From NCBI RefSeq assembly GCF_012489685.1, contig NC_080042.1, positions 77,381,093-77,445,092 on the forward strand: a stretch of 64,000 bases of DNA, given 5' to 3'. Shown piece by piece: positions 1 to 11,734 of this stretch (the first letter of the stretch is position 1; each line of letters starts with the position of its first letter). Source of the stretch: Lotus japonicus. Its lineage: Eukaryota > Streptophyta > Magnoliopsida > Fabales > Fabaceae. The notes beneath the pieces were generated by a model. It searched no databases. It was not told the DNA's origin and saw only the letters and a list, made by a program, of their open reading frames with translations. The translations under genes and the position numbers were made by a program.

Positions 1-16
1 TGTGGCACAAATATTA

Positions 17-1420
17 GGTTCCCACTAGGATGGGCAACCTTTTTTTTGGTCCACCCATGGACCATGGGTGTTTAAGTAATTTACTATAGATAAATAATAA
101 AAATTAAATCCTAAACATTTCATACCTCCAATCAGATCTAACCCAGATCTTTTAAAAAAAAAAAAAGAACAGATCTAGATCCTTCTGAGTCTCCATCTCA
201 ATCTTCTTCCTCTGAATTGAATTTGTGAAATTGGCTAAACAACGTCCAATGCTACCAACCAAAAGCAACCTATCTCTACTCTAGCATCTTCTTGTTCTTC
301 CTTTCTCGCCAATATTCTTCCTCCTCTGTTGAAGAAAATGGAACCCAACCCCAATGATTTCCCAATTTTCAGCCACCTCTTGCACAAGCAAGATCCCCAA
401 ACCTACCCACCTCCACCTAGAAACCTCCACCTTCCTCATCTCAACCACCCCAAAGTGCTACCCTTACTCACCAACTTTTCACCGACCTCAACATCACCCA
501 CACCAAGTCGTTGATCCCAAACCTCCATTTCCACCGGCGGCGTGTTCAAGTTGCATTTGGGAATCATGCCGGAGCTACGCCGGAATCTCACCGAACGGTC
601 GTGATTTCTGCTGCTCCATGGCTTCCGCTGTAATAGCCAACCAGAACGAACCCAATTGGCCATAACATAGAGGTGGTGGAGCGGGATTCATGGGAAAAGT
701 ACCATTCTCTGATATCTGTTTTCGTGGTCTGCTTCTCCCTTTCAAAACCCTCTCTTTTAAGCTCTTGCTGGTTCCATATTTCAACAGTCGTTTTTCTTGC
801 TTGTTTTCTCTCAGATTTTCAGTGTTTGGTGTCATGTCCCTTGCTCTCTCGGTTGTATCCTTCGTGTTTAGCATAACCCTAATTTTTTTCAATTCTAGGG
901 TTTGAATGTATGGGTTCGGGATCTGTAGGAGGAGAACCGCCGCCGCCAGCATCGATGCTTGGTGTCAGAGTCGCTGGTGAGGAGATGAGCTGAAGGAACT
1001 GGGAGCAGAGATGTAAGAGGAGAGCTTTGGGTCTTTGAGCATGACGGAGTCACAAATTTGGGATTTTGGGTCTGAAGAAGATAAAGTGATGAAGATGAAG
1101 AAGTTCTTGCACCATCATTGTTCCTCCTCCAACCAATTTTTGTTTTGGTACAGGGAATCTGGGATTTGAATTGATTTGATGAAATCTAGAAATCTTGAAT
1201 TTGTTGGAATCTGGAGAAGTTTGTGAATTTGATTGAATCTGAAATCTTATAATTTTTTTTTAAATAATAAAAGAAAGTATATTACACTTCTACCCTTTTA
1301 TTATGCTTTCAATCATAACCATTTATCTATAGAATATTTTTTTATTCCAAGATCTGACAGTTTTAAAGAGTGGACCACCGGTGGACCAGAAAAAAAGGTT
1401 GCCCACCCTAGTGGGCACCC
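17..1420. mobile_element. Non-autonomous TIR DNA transposon, MULE-like
   Basis: The two ends are imperfect inverted repeats. The left end reads cccactaggatgggcaacc then a T-run and ggtccacc; the right end is its reverse complement, ggttgcccaccctagtggg, preceded by ggtggaccag and an A-run. Matching continues inward in patches: ctatagataaat near 90 is mirrored by atttatctatag near 1320. No transposase is encoded. The interior contains a GC-richer, Pro-rich coding-like stretch at about 338-665, unlike the AT-rich flanks. TIR length and a captured-looking interior suggest a Pack-MULE-type element, but I found no exact 9-bp target duplication, so the superfamily is an inference. Confidence 0.6.
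338..665 (+). pseudogene. Coding-like, Pro-rich fragment inside the TIR element
   Basis: An ATG at 338 opens a 59-residue reading frame (MEPNPNDFPIFSHLLHKQDP..., then Pro/Leu/His-rich). Near 475 the coding-like pattern seems to pass to another frame, which then runs to about 665, as in a frameshifted exon. The family is not identified. It could be the first exon of a host gene captured by the surrounding element. No intact product is expected. Confidence 0.3.
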
Positions 1421-2110
1421 AAAGATTATAAGATGACAATTATTAATAGTATAATATTACTATAATACCCTTATTTAGTTTTACTAGTACTAAGTGCAAC
1501 AATTAAATTTTACTTTGATAGAGAAGAATGTAGTTAATAGAGAAGAGTTGTAGTTGGTTGATATGAGAGGTGTTAAGTGAGAGAAAATTTATTAAATGAT
1601 GGGATAGTTGAAAAAAAAAATTGGCAAAAAATACATTGATTATCTAAAACAACAAACATTTTAAAATATTGAAAGAAGGTTCAAAACAACAAACTTTGTA
1701 GAACGGATGGAGTATTACATACTCGGAATCCGTGGTATTGGTGGCTCTCTCTTTTTTTTTCAAATTTTCCATTTTCCGTGATAGGGATTTATATTGGGCC
1801 CTCAGTGGATTCACCATTTCCTCAATTACCAAGTGACTTTTTTTGGAAGATAAGTGGGCCTTGTAATTAAACCAATGTGAATTCGGCCCACGAATGGGAT
1901 TGCACAATGTTTGACAAAAAAAATACTATGTAACACATGTTTCAGCACTTTGACAAAAAAAAAACGTTTCATCTCCAAAAAAAATAAAAACGAAACATAC
2001 GTTTTACCAACTCAAATTTCAAATTAAACCATTTTGAAATTTTGAACATGTGCAGTGAAAAAAAAAATTACATTTGTCCAATTAGAATTGTTATATGCAT
2101 GCCAATCTGA
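1421..2110. other. Gene-free AT-rich spacer
   Basis: A/T homopolymer-rich sequence without a supported gene. A degenerate Stowaway-like end (cggatggagtatta near 1704) is the only recognisable piece. Confidence 0.5.
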
Positions 2111-2111
2111 C

Positions 2112-2440
2112 TCCCTTTGATGCAGTTACTCTAGTAAATTATGTTCCTCCGTCGAGACACTTGTATGCTTCTCTCATCTGAGATATAAAGGACCTTCTGG
2201 GTCGAGATTGGCGTGTGGAGGTGATCCATACTCTCAGGGAGGAGAATTCTTACGCTGATTTTCTTGCAAAGTTTGGTGCCTCACATGATAGCAGTCTTGT
2301 GACTATTGATCACCCCTTGGATGAGATGAGTTTTTTATTGCTAGCTGACTCTATGAGTGTCTCATATGTAAGGCCTAAGCTCAGGTTTTCTTGTTTCTCT
2401 TTTCCTTTCTTTTTGAACTGTACCAAAAAAAAATGTGCAC
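2112..2440 (+). pseudogene. LINE retrotransposon 3' relic (RNase H domain)
   Basis: Read in one frame from about 2117, the translation resembles the C-terminal RNase H-like domain of plant LINEs: an NYVPPSRHLYASL segment, then DLLGRDWRVEVIHTLREEN and SYADFLAKFG. The pattern of a basic tail region followed by A-D-F-L-A-K is typical. An in-frame TGA at 2179-2181 interrupts it, consistent with CGA to TGA decay. A run of nine A residues near 2425 may be the remnant of the poly(A) tail. Only the 3' end is present, as expected for a 5'-truncated LINE insertion. Confidence 0.65.
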
Positions 2441-4344
2441 AATGTTTTACACCTCTTGTTTTCCGATGTACTAAAAACATTTTACACTTTTAATTTAGTC
2501 ATATAAATTAAATCCAAAAATTAATATTCAGCATTAAATATGATAAATAAATTACTACATAACTTAAAAAATTGATTTAAAAGTTACTACTAAAACATAT
2601 CTCGTTAATGATATATAAAGTGGAGGTAGAAGAGGAAGTAAACAAATGAAGAGGGTTATAGATGGGCCACATCATAGCATTTAGAGGCAAAGACATAATT
2701 AAATGCATCATCACATGTTTGTCTAAAGTTGCATAATGAGACACACCCATCTCACCCACCAGCCTCTAGGGACCTTCACATCCACCACTTGTTTTCTCTT
2801 TTTGATCTTTTGCTCCCCATCAAGTAAAGAATATCATCAACAACATATCACCCTTACCCTTTGCCTATATATTGTTTTATATACTCATGCCTCTTGTGTC
2901 ATTAGCATGGGCCCCACTGCTTTTGCTTATAGTTAAGCCCCATTAGATGGGATTATATTGCCAATTATTTTTCTACATCGTAGACTACCATTTTAAACTA
3001 TATTTGGAGTGATTTTGAACCTTTTTATCTGTTCCACTTTTCCCTTTTATCCATGGATTGCGCATTTTGTTTCTTTTGGCTTGCCTACTGTGATAATAAT
3101 TCACCGAGTGCTCATACGTGAATTTCTTGCTTTAGCGCTCATACGTGAATTTCTTGCTTTTAGATATACAATGGATTAGTTTTTAACCGCCACTAAATAT
3201 GAAAAGTTAAAAAACTAGTGTTTAACAAATGTTTTAAAATCACTGCAAAATATAATATTTATTCTGTGGCGGTTTGGGCAAAGATTTGGGCAACATTTCT
3301 AAATTATTAGAAAACTTAAAAAAAGTAATAGACGACATTTTAAAACCCGCAAAATAAACTTGCAACATTTTTACAGCTTTCTAAACTGAAAAAAAATGTT
3401 TCTTTTTACTTAGTATGCGAATTGTGGCAATTTACATGTGTTGATCGGTAATTAATTTCACCGGCATGTCCCGTAGTTCATTTCATCATGCAAATAACCT
3501 ATTTATCTTATATTTATCTAAATTAGTTGAACAATTAAACTTAAAAAGTACCACAAACTTCACTAATGTATAAAATGAACTCACAAATAATCAAATTTGA
3601 TTCAAACTAGTTTGCTTAGCAGCCTAAAAACAAACTAGATTAATGAGAGAACATGCCAATCAATTGAACTTTCTTTTGATTGATCATAGGCTGATGATAA
3701 AATCTTCATAACCATGGATATTTTGGGAGTAATAGAAAAAACCAAACATTTTGCCTTCTCTTTGTGAATGTTGGTATCACCTATTCAATGCTACGTACAA
3801 TTTTCAGTGGGTTTAGGAAAAAAAAATACTAATTAAAATGAATCACCTGACTGTTGCTTCCATCCTAGGATGCACTCACCCACCATTATCTATCATACTT
3901 TGGCCAGCTTCTCAATTTGCTCAATTAGGCCATTTTTTTACACTCAAATGCCAATGTGATATCACGGTGGACCCTTTATCTTGACCAAGGCTATATCATT
4001 TCAGGGAAAACCATCAATCTCTATAACTTTCACTTATATATTATGATCAGTGATCATAACTAAAATGATGGCCCAGCAAATTTTCTTTTCTTTTCTTTTC
4101 TTTCATGAGTGATGAGCCTACACCCTCTTTGCCCTCAAATGAAGCAAGTCTTTTGGGTTATGAACTTTCGGTGATTTGGTCTCTCTTAGACTATTTGGAT
4201 TAAAAACTCTGTTCTTATTTTTCAGAGCTCTGATCCAATTCATTGCACGCTTGACTGATTCGCACATAAACAGTTGCTAGTCGATCATGTTGGTGATTTT
4301 AGAATCATCAATGTATTTTAGTAGTAATGTGATCTACTATAGGT
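2441..4344. other. Gene-free spacer
   Basis: AT-rich DNA in which I see no supported coding exon or RNA gene. A short direct repeat (gctcatacgtgaatttcttgc, twice near 3112-3160) and a TTTTC pentanucleotide run near 4082 are the only structures noted. Confidence 0.5.
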
Positions 4345-4786
4345 TGATGCAATTACGCGTTAGGCTCGGAATCGAGTCAGGTTAGTGCGGAGTGCACGCT
4401 TGGTGAGCCAACGCATAATTGACCGCGAATACGAACCGGGGTCCAAGGGGCGGAGCCCCTTGGCGGGAATTTTTTTATGAACGGTTGTGACCCTAGTTTG
4501 AAATTGTTTGAAAAATTGTGACTTATTTCGAACAGTTGTGATCATTCGTGCAGCCTCTTATATAAGGTTACTTGCAGCCTAAGGAAATATACAGAAAATC
4601 AGAAACAGAATATCTCTACTTTTCGTTATCTGTTTTCTTGTGCCAAGAAACAGATTGATTGTCAAGTATTATCCCAACAAAGATTTCGTGAACCCAGGCA
4701 ATTATAGGGTCGAAATAATTTGTTCGGAAAGTGGACGCTCACGATTCTTGACTTTATCCAGGATTATCACAACCAGATTTCTAACA
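4345..4786 (+). mobile_element. Probable solo LTR (Copia-like)
   Basis: The segment is much GC-richer than its surroundings. It starts TGATGCAATTACGCG and can be ended at TTTCTAACA. It contains a short palindromic GC block (ccaaggggcggagccccttgg at 4443) and a TATA-like tatataagg at 4559 followed by an A-rich leader, the arrangement seen in plant Copia LTRs. No primer-binding site or polyprotein follows, so it would be a solo LTR. I could not find an exact 5-bp target duplication, so ends are approximate. Confidence 0.45.
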
Positions 4787-5448
4787 GATCCCCTTCTTGC
4801 TGACAGAATAATATTGAACTCTTATATGCTTTCTCTTGAAATGAAATGTTGTATTTTTTTGTTGAAATGTGCAATGCACTCCAACTATGGCAATACATAC
4901 ACAACAATCTTTTTGTTGCTTTGAGTTCTTCTAATAATCTTAGAATTTAAATTACTTCCTTACATGCTTTGGTAGCTACAGTCTACATATAGCTTTGTGG
5001 TAGATAAAGCTACAGTACTCTACAATTTAGATAACAAGCGTACCGCTATGTAGGGGTATTTCACACATACATTTAGTTTGTGAATTGGATCGGTCGATTG
5101 TTGTGTTGAAAATCGTTAAGTGATTAATCTATTTGAAAAAAATTTGATAGATGTTAGAATCGGTGAGAACTGAGTCAAAACATATGAAAATCGGTCACAA
5201 TCAAACTTTCAACCTTCACGCGATTGTTGGTATCTAGATCGAATTAACACACAATAAACAGGATTTATGTCTTAATCAAAATTAGACAATTAAGCTGTAA
5301 ATTAAACCTTTATCTTCCATTCTTTCTTCACCTATTCAGTGTCATGTCCAGATTTTAAAACGAAACATATATAGACGTAGAGTAATATAAGATCGATCGA
5401 GGTCACGGGCATCAATGGCAATATGGCATGCTCCAAAACAGAAAACGG
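4787..5448. other. Gene-free spacer
   Basis: AT-rich intergenic DNA; no supported feature before the MULE target site. Confidence 0.5.
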
Positions 5449-5457
5449 TAAAAGCAG
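5449..5457. repeat. 9-bp target-site duplication, left copy
   Basis: taaaagcag immediately precedes the left terminus of the MULE. The identical nonamer lies directly after the right terminus at 12551-12559. Nine base pairs is the Mutator-superfamily signature. Confidence 0.85.
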
Positions 5458-5499
5458 GGGAGTTGGGTTTGGGGCCCCCTATGGGGCTCCGCGCCCCAC
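5458..5499 (+). repeat. MULE left terminal inverted repeat
   Basis: Matches the reverse complement of 12507-12546 with small gaps. It includes ccccctatggggctccgcgc, which can itself form a GC-rich hairpin. The similarity weakens after the gcgcccca block. Confidence 0.85.
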
Positions 5500-5526
5500 C
5501 TATTTTTTTTTAACCCATAAATGCCC

Positions 5527-6070
5527 TACGGAACTTAAACTTCCGTATTCAATAAAATAGAATACGGAAGTTAAAATTCCGTATTATAACTCTGACAGTC
5601 ATCACCTTTTCCACCATTACTCTTCCCTCCACCAACCCCTCCACCATTACTCCTCCGTCACCAACCCCTCACCAGCCCCCTTAACCCCCTCAATGCCTCC
5701 AGACCACCCTCTCTCTCACCCTCTCCTACCTCACTTCCATTCTTCCTACCACCACCACCAACTCCTTCATTGGCAAGCTCTCCACCATTGGATGCAAAAA
5801 GATAGCATTTGAGGTAAGTGTTGTTAGTTGTTTGTTGTATGTTGTTAGTTTAAGTAGTTGAAGTTGTTAGATTAAGTAGTTAGATTAAGTAGATTAAGTA
5901 GTTAGAATGATGATTTTCTGAATTCTGAGATGTGTTAAAATACGGAATATAAAGTTTCGGAGTCTATACGAAAATTAATATACCGTATTCAATACGAATT
6001 ATAAATTTCCGTATTCAATACGAATTATAAAGTTCTGTATTCAATATGGATAATAAAGTTCCGTATTCTC
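5527..6070. repeat. Left subterminal array of ttccgtattcaatacgga-type motifs
   Basis: Many variants of ccgtatt-caat-acgg in both orientations occur at 5527-5586 and 5940-6068. Related arrays are at 11981-12060 and 12416-12467 near the other end. Subterminal repeat arrays are known transposase-binding sites in several DNA transposons; that role here is inference. 5600-5760 between the two clusters is CT/CA-rich, leader-like sequence. Confidence 0.7.
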
Positions 6071-6078
6071 TTCCAGGG

Positions 6079-9074
6079 ATGACAGAATCATTTTTATTTC
6101 ATGAATCCCAATTGATTGAACAATGCTCAACCTGAAGAGGTGCCACCACCAGCATTTGTACCCCCGTGTATAAGTATAGATGTCTCGCATTTATTTACAA
6201 CTGATCAGGTATTCTTTGAACAGATTTTTGCATTGTTTTGAAAGTGTAATATATCAATTCTTATTATGTCTTGATCACCCTTGTTTATGCCTTGTTTGTG
6301 TGTTGGGTATGCATCATTGAACAGATTTTCCCTACCCGTGATGATCTTATCAATTGGGTTCATGGAATTGCTATTGAAAATGGATATGTTGTGTTGATCA
6401 CAAAGTCAGATAGCGGTGGGAATGGAAGCAGAAAAGCTTATGTCATGTTGGGGTGCGAGAAGCATGGTAAGTATGTTCCCTACAGAGACCCTGACCTTGT
6501 TGAAGGAACGAGAACACAAAAGACAGAATGTCCTTTTAGACTAAAAGGACGACCTATGAAAAATGGCATAGATAGAGATTGGCGGCTAAAGGTGATGGAA
6601 GGTACACACAACCATGAACCAGCTAGGTCACTACTTGGCCACAATTTTGTTGGTCGTCTAAATTCCGAAGAGAAGGAGCAAGTGGAAAAAATGTCAAAGA
6701 GTTGGGTTCCACCGAGAAAGATGCTGTTGACTTTGAAGGAAAACAATCCTTTAAACTTGAATACCATATCTCAGATTTATGGTGCTTGCAAGAGGTTAAG
6801 AAAATCCCTCCGCGGGTCATTGACAGAAATGCAACACTTGTTGAAGAAGTTGGACGGTGGCAAGTACGTCCACTTTGAAAGACATGAGCCTGGATCGGAA
6901 GTCATTAGGGATGTATTTTGGGCTCATCCAAATGCTATCAAACTGTTCAACACATTTCCATATGTAGTGATTATGGATTGCACATACAAGACAAACAAAT
7001 ATAAAATTCCATTGCTTGAGATTGTTGGACTGACTTCCACAGATAAGACATACTCCATAGCCTTTTGCTACATTGTTAATGAGGGCACAGATGACTACGT
7101 TTGGGCACTGGAGTGTATGAAGTCTCTATTAGCTGATCAAGCCATGTTGCCTAAGGTGATTGTTACTGACAGGGATCTTGCCTTATTGAGTGCTGCTAAG
7201 CAAAGCCTTCCCAACACCAGCCATTTATTATGCTTGTGGCACATCAACAAGTGTGTTTTGGCAAAGTGCAAACTCTATGTTGGTACAGATGATTTTGCTG
7301 AATTGGTTATGGGGAAGTGGGGAGAGGTGGTGGATGCTGCAACAGTTGAAGAATTTGAAGTTCAATGGATGCAATTGTTTAATATGTGCAAGGACAAATA
7401 CAACAACTTTACCTCCTATTGTTCTACTACATGGTTGGTCCACAAGGAAAAATTTGCCAAGGCATGGACAAATCATGTGATGCACTTTGGAACAACAACA
7501 AGTAACAGGTACAAAAATTATATGAGCTTAATTTATGCCTTGTTATATGTTTTTCATTTGATAGATTGTTTACATTGGAGAGTTAATAAGATATCTGTTT
7601 GTTGTTTGCAGGGCTGAGGGTGCACATGCCAGTTTGAAGAAGATGTTGCGGGATTGCAAGGGTGACCTAGCCACTTCTTGGGATGCGTCGCATAGTTTGA
7701 CATGTAATCGACATACTGAAATATTAGCATCGTTTGAGCGCAGTATTCACAGAATTGATCACATTTTCATGTGCCCATTTTACACAAATATTAGAGGATT
7801 TGTGTCAAACAAATGCCTGCAGCTCCTTGATGCTGAACATATAAGAATGAAGTCCTACGGCCGATGCGATTGCTTGTTGAGAGAGACTCAAGGACTGCCT
7901 TGCGGTTGTGAACTTGCAGGTCACCGGTCAACCACTCTCTTGTCAATTAATTCTATTTGTTATTAAAAGTGACACTTTTGTGAACTTACAGGTTATGAAA
8001 GAATTCCATATGAGGCAATTCATCCATTCTGGAAGAGACTGAGTTGGGAGCATGTACCTGAACCTGTTGCAGATACTATCAGCAACCATATTTGCGGCAT
8101 GAACCATGGAGATATGCAACCAGAAGTTGAGGCATTGACACATTATTTCAGTTCTTTGGATACTGGAGAGCAGAGTATGGTAAGGAGGAAGCTTCAAGCT
8201 ATCTATTGTCCTGAAAGCAGTTCACTTTGTACTCCTGAGGTTCAGATAAGGTCCAAGCGCACTCTTAAGGCGAACGAAAGAAAACCACCCAAGGTTAAAG
8301 CAATAGGATCCTTGACTCGTGATCCTTCAGGTTTTGAGCATGTTGATAGGGAGATCAAAGAGGCAAAGAAGGCTTCGCAACCACCAAAGAAGAAGAAGCG
8401 TGTGAAGAAGTCTGATACAAGCTATTTCATGGGTCATTTTCCATCCTTTTTCCACCCATATATACACACAGTTCAGAATGTTGAGGACGATGGTAACTGT
8501 GGCTATAGAGTCATTGCTGCATTACTGGGACTACCATCAGGTGAGGAAGGTTGGTCATGTGTTAGGGAAGCGTTGATAGACGAACTTGAACGACACAGAG
8601 GATTGTATGATGAAATGTGGTCCAAACATGTGGTTAATGCCTTACATTCTCGACTCACTCTTACTCCTGGTCATCCGGCTACCGAGGATAAATGGATGCA
8701 ACTGCCAGAGATGGGATACCTTGTAGCAACCAGGTTCTAAGTGGTTTTCATATCCATCTCTTCTCAGGGTTGTTGGTCATACCTTCCACTAAGAGGAGAA
8801 GGTCCACCTCCTGTACATCGTGTTATAGCTGTTGGTCATGTGATAAATCACTTTGTACATGTATTTTTTTATTGCGTACACTAATATCCAGTTTGTGAAT
8901 TAATTTGTTGTATTTGTAAGCTATCTAATTTTATTGTTATTCTCTATAATGTAGCTCCATCTAACTCCTGGACATTCTATGCCGCCAATTGCTCTCCAGT
9001 GGGAACGGTATGTTGATCCTATATCAGTAAGCTGGTGCGTCCCATATGTTACACGTTTACACAGGTTCACATAA
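6079..9074 (+). pseudogene. MULE transposase (FAR1/MURA type) with C-terminal OTU cysteine protease domain, disrupted
   Basis: Exons inferred from GT-AG junctions and frame: about 6079-6208, 6325-7508, 7612-7919, 7992-8860 and 8955-9074. In order the product has a FAR1-like zinc finger (GCEKHGKY, TECPFRLKG, GTHNHE); the MULE DDE core with VIMDCTYKTN, VTDRDLAL, a CLWH motif and the acidic residue of RAEGAHASLKK at an exon junction; a SWIM-like CDC...LPCGC segment; a basic PPKKKKRVKK stretch; and an OTU domain with DGNCGYR (Asp/Cys) and the distal His of NHFVH. Two lesions appear: the 5' region needs a one-base shift between the ATG at 6079 and NAQPEEVPPP near 6115, and TAA at 8738-8740 lies inside the OTU domain while homologous-looking sequence (VVFISISSQ, PLRGEGPPP) continues in frame. 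Transposase-OTU fusions are known in plant MULEs. Confidence 0.8.
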
Positions 9075-9453
9075 GAATTCGAAGCTTGGCTTGTTACTTT
9101 TGGTGTTCCTCTTAGTCACCAAAGCTATGTAGACATCACCACAGACTGACACCACACTTTGTGTAATATTCATTTGTAAACGCTCTGTAATATTAATCTG
9201 ATGGGCCTTGCCCTTATGTTGTTCATTGCTGCTTTTAATAATAGTAATTTGATGGTCATTGGTATATTGATGGGCCTTATGTTACTTATCTTGCCTTTCA
9301 TTATTCACGGTGTAGTTATACAGGTTATTTTTCATTATAAGAGTCTAAACATAATAGGTGGAAATAGAAAGCGTGGTTAATATAAAAAGAGTCCATACAA
9401 TGTCGTCACATGTCATAATATAAAAGTACACAAAAAAATATACAAATATACAG

Positions 9454-11734
9454 TCACTCGCCCCGACCCCTACCGCCACCCCTCCGACCTCTAGGTCCAC
9501 GAGCTCTGCCTCCACGAGCGCCCTCTGCAGGTGCACCCTCTCCACGGGCTCTGCCTCCACGGGCTCTGCCTCCACGCGCTCTACCTTCACGACCTCTGCC
9601 TCCTGCAGCTCCAGCTCCTCGGACAGCAGCAAAGGCTACTCCCTGGGTACCGATGAATGCGCTGGATCTAATAAGATCCAGCGCCCTCTCAGTGAGGGAT
9701 CGGGCATGCGTGCCAACTGCAAGAGCATCTGACACCTCCAGTGACTGCTCCAACAAGTCCACGACCCGACGCACAACCGTCTGCAAAAATAATGTACATA
9801 AATGTGAGTGTACAAATAAAATATCATGAACAAAAAATCACAATTGCATGAAAAATAAAATTCAAACTTACCACAGCACTGAACTCCTCCCTCCTATCAT
9901 CAGGGATGATGAACCGATGGGACACACCGCCATACCACCTCATGTACTCCTCCACAGCCTCTCCCGAATGAGTAGCAGGGATCCCCTGAGGGCGCAGGTG
10001 CGGCACAAAATCAGCATAGGCAGCATCTGCGGTCTCAGCAAGGGACCCAGTCGTCTGGATCTCGGAGGGGTGTCGAGGGACATCCTGGATGTAGCCAAAC
10101 TGGCGCAGAACCCTCCCTGGTAGATGTCGTCGAACAACACGGCCAAATGGCGTCCGGATGTAGCCAGAATACATGGCCCTCTGATCCCGTGGTGGATGAG
10201 CCCGATGGTCCTCAAATGGGGTCCATATAATGTCATCCACCGTCAGCTCATCGAGCATGACTCGCCTCTCATCGAGGCCTGCATGCCCGACCCGGGACGT
10301 AACCCACCGCCGCGCCCTAGGCTGGGCCTGCGAGTACTCCGGATCCGCCCTCCGGATAATGACGCGATTAGAAAGGTACTCGTAGGCCCATCCTAGCAAG
10401 AGTGAGCTAAAACCTCCCATCTGGGCCGTCCCCCTCCTGGACGCTCGATCAAGCTGGTCGTACAACGTAGCGAGCGCAATCGCGCCCCACGCGTACTCGG
10501 ACACTCGACCGAGATCCTGCAACATACCTATCCAGTAGACGGTCGTGTGGTATCCACCGCTCTTGCTAGCAAAGAGCGTCGCGCCTAGCTGGTTCACCAG
10601 CCAAATCCGTGCAGCGTCCTCATATCGGTGCTCTACAATGAAATGAATTGAGTTAACAGTTTATAACAATACAATAATAATAGATACTATTTAATCAAGT
10701 AATAATTAAGACATACCCTCCAACGCAGCATCATACAGGGTCTGCAAGACCCCAAAGCGAATAGTCTGGCTCCTGTTCTTATCAAACTCAGCATGATAAC
10801 GAGCAACAGATCCTCCCATCAACTCAACACATAGCGCTGCACACTCGTCCCTCTCCCCCCTCCCAGGCGTATAGAACCTCGACCCCATGGGGAGATGGAG
10901 AAGAGCCGACACGTCGTCCAGGGTGATGGTCATCTCCCCAAACGGCATGTGGAAGCTACTAGTCTCCTCATGCCATCGCTCCACAAGGGCCAAAATGAGG
11001 CCTGCATCTGTCTCCGAGTAGCTGCACCAGGGTAGCTGATGAAGACCCGTCTGCTCAATCAACTCTCGAACCCTCCTGTGACTGTCTGAATCACCATCAC
11101 AAGCAAGGTTCCAAACCTTCCCCCCAGCTGTGGCCACCCTCAAGTGTCGACGGTCCACATACCGCTCGTCTGTGCGTAGGAGTGCATGCCACGTCCAGGG
11201 AGCCTTGTGATCAGCATAATGCGTGAGAAGCGACAAATCAACAGGCCCCCCCGGAAACGGCGGCAACCTCTGGATCAGGTCCTCCTTGCCACCCTGTGCC
11301 TCTGGCACGACATCAGCATCAACATCAGGAGGAGGAATACTATCCTCGTCATATGACCCCTCCTCGCCGGATGACTCCTCGTCGGATGACTCATCGCCGG
11401 ATGACTCATCGCCGGATGACTCATCGCCAGATGACTCATCGCCGGATGACGACTCGCCTGATGACTCCTCTCCTGGTGACTCATGGCGAGGTACATCAAC
11501 CATGGGAGACGGCGGAGTAGGAACTTGATCAGTAGGCTCAACTGGAGCTGGAGCTGAAGCCTCTACCATGGGCGACTGCATAGAATCAACTGGAGCTGGA
11601 GCTGAAGCCTCAACCGCCTGAGAGGTCGCAGCATGATCGCCGCGCCGGCTAGAAGCATGTAATCGCCGGTGTCTATCCTCTGTAGGCCCCGCATCCTCAC
11701 TAGCTCGAGACCTCTTTCTGTTCTTCATTCTCAC
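9454..11734 (-). CDS. Plant mobile domain (PMD, MAIN-like) protein carried by the MULE
   Basis: Three exons join in frame: 11734-10717, 10632-9872 and 9780-9454, giving about 701 residues with no internal stop. Residues 1-15 are basic (NRKRSR, a possible nuclear signal). Residues about 90-135 are an acidic Ser/Gly/Asp/Glu tract built from a 15-bp repeat coding SSGDE. The PMD follows from about residue 165 (WTWHALL, GEMTITLDDVSALLHLP, RYHAEFDKN) through exon 2 (GATLFASKSGGY, SEYAWGAIALATLYDQL). Exon 3 ends in an Arg/Gly-rich tail. MAIN/MAIL1 PMD proteins act in the nucleus in transposon silencing and gene expression control with the phosphatase PP7L; whether this element-borne copy does so is unknown. 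It lies tail-to-tail with the transposase, with about 380 bp between stops. Confidence 0.85.
11365..11475 (-). repeat. 15-bp coding minisatellite (Ser-Ser-Gly-Asp-Glu units)
   Basis: On the plus strand the unit is gatgactcatcgccg with single-base variants, repeated about seven times. It encodes the acidic tract of the PMD protein and keeps frame because the unit is five codons. Confidence 0.8.

Noticed and set aside
8734..8767. A short intron that would remove the TAA at 8738
   Set aside because: GT and AG are present, but joining them shifts the frame to a new stop, and the supposed intron itself encodes the expected OTU residues.
11223..11528. Plus-strand Ser/Asp-rich frame
   Set aside because: Antisense reading of the PMD gene's repeat tract; repeats create long open frames on both strands.
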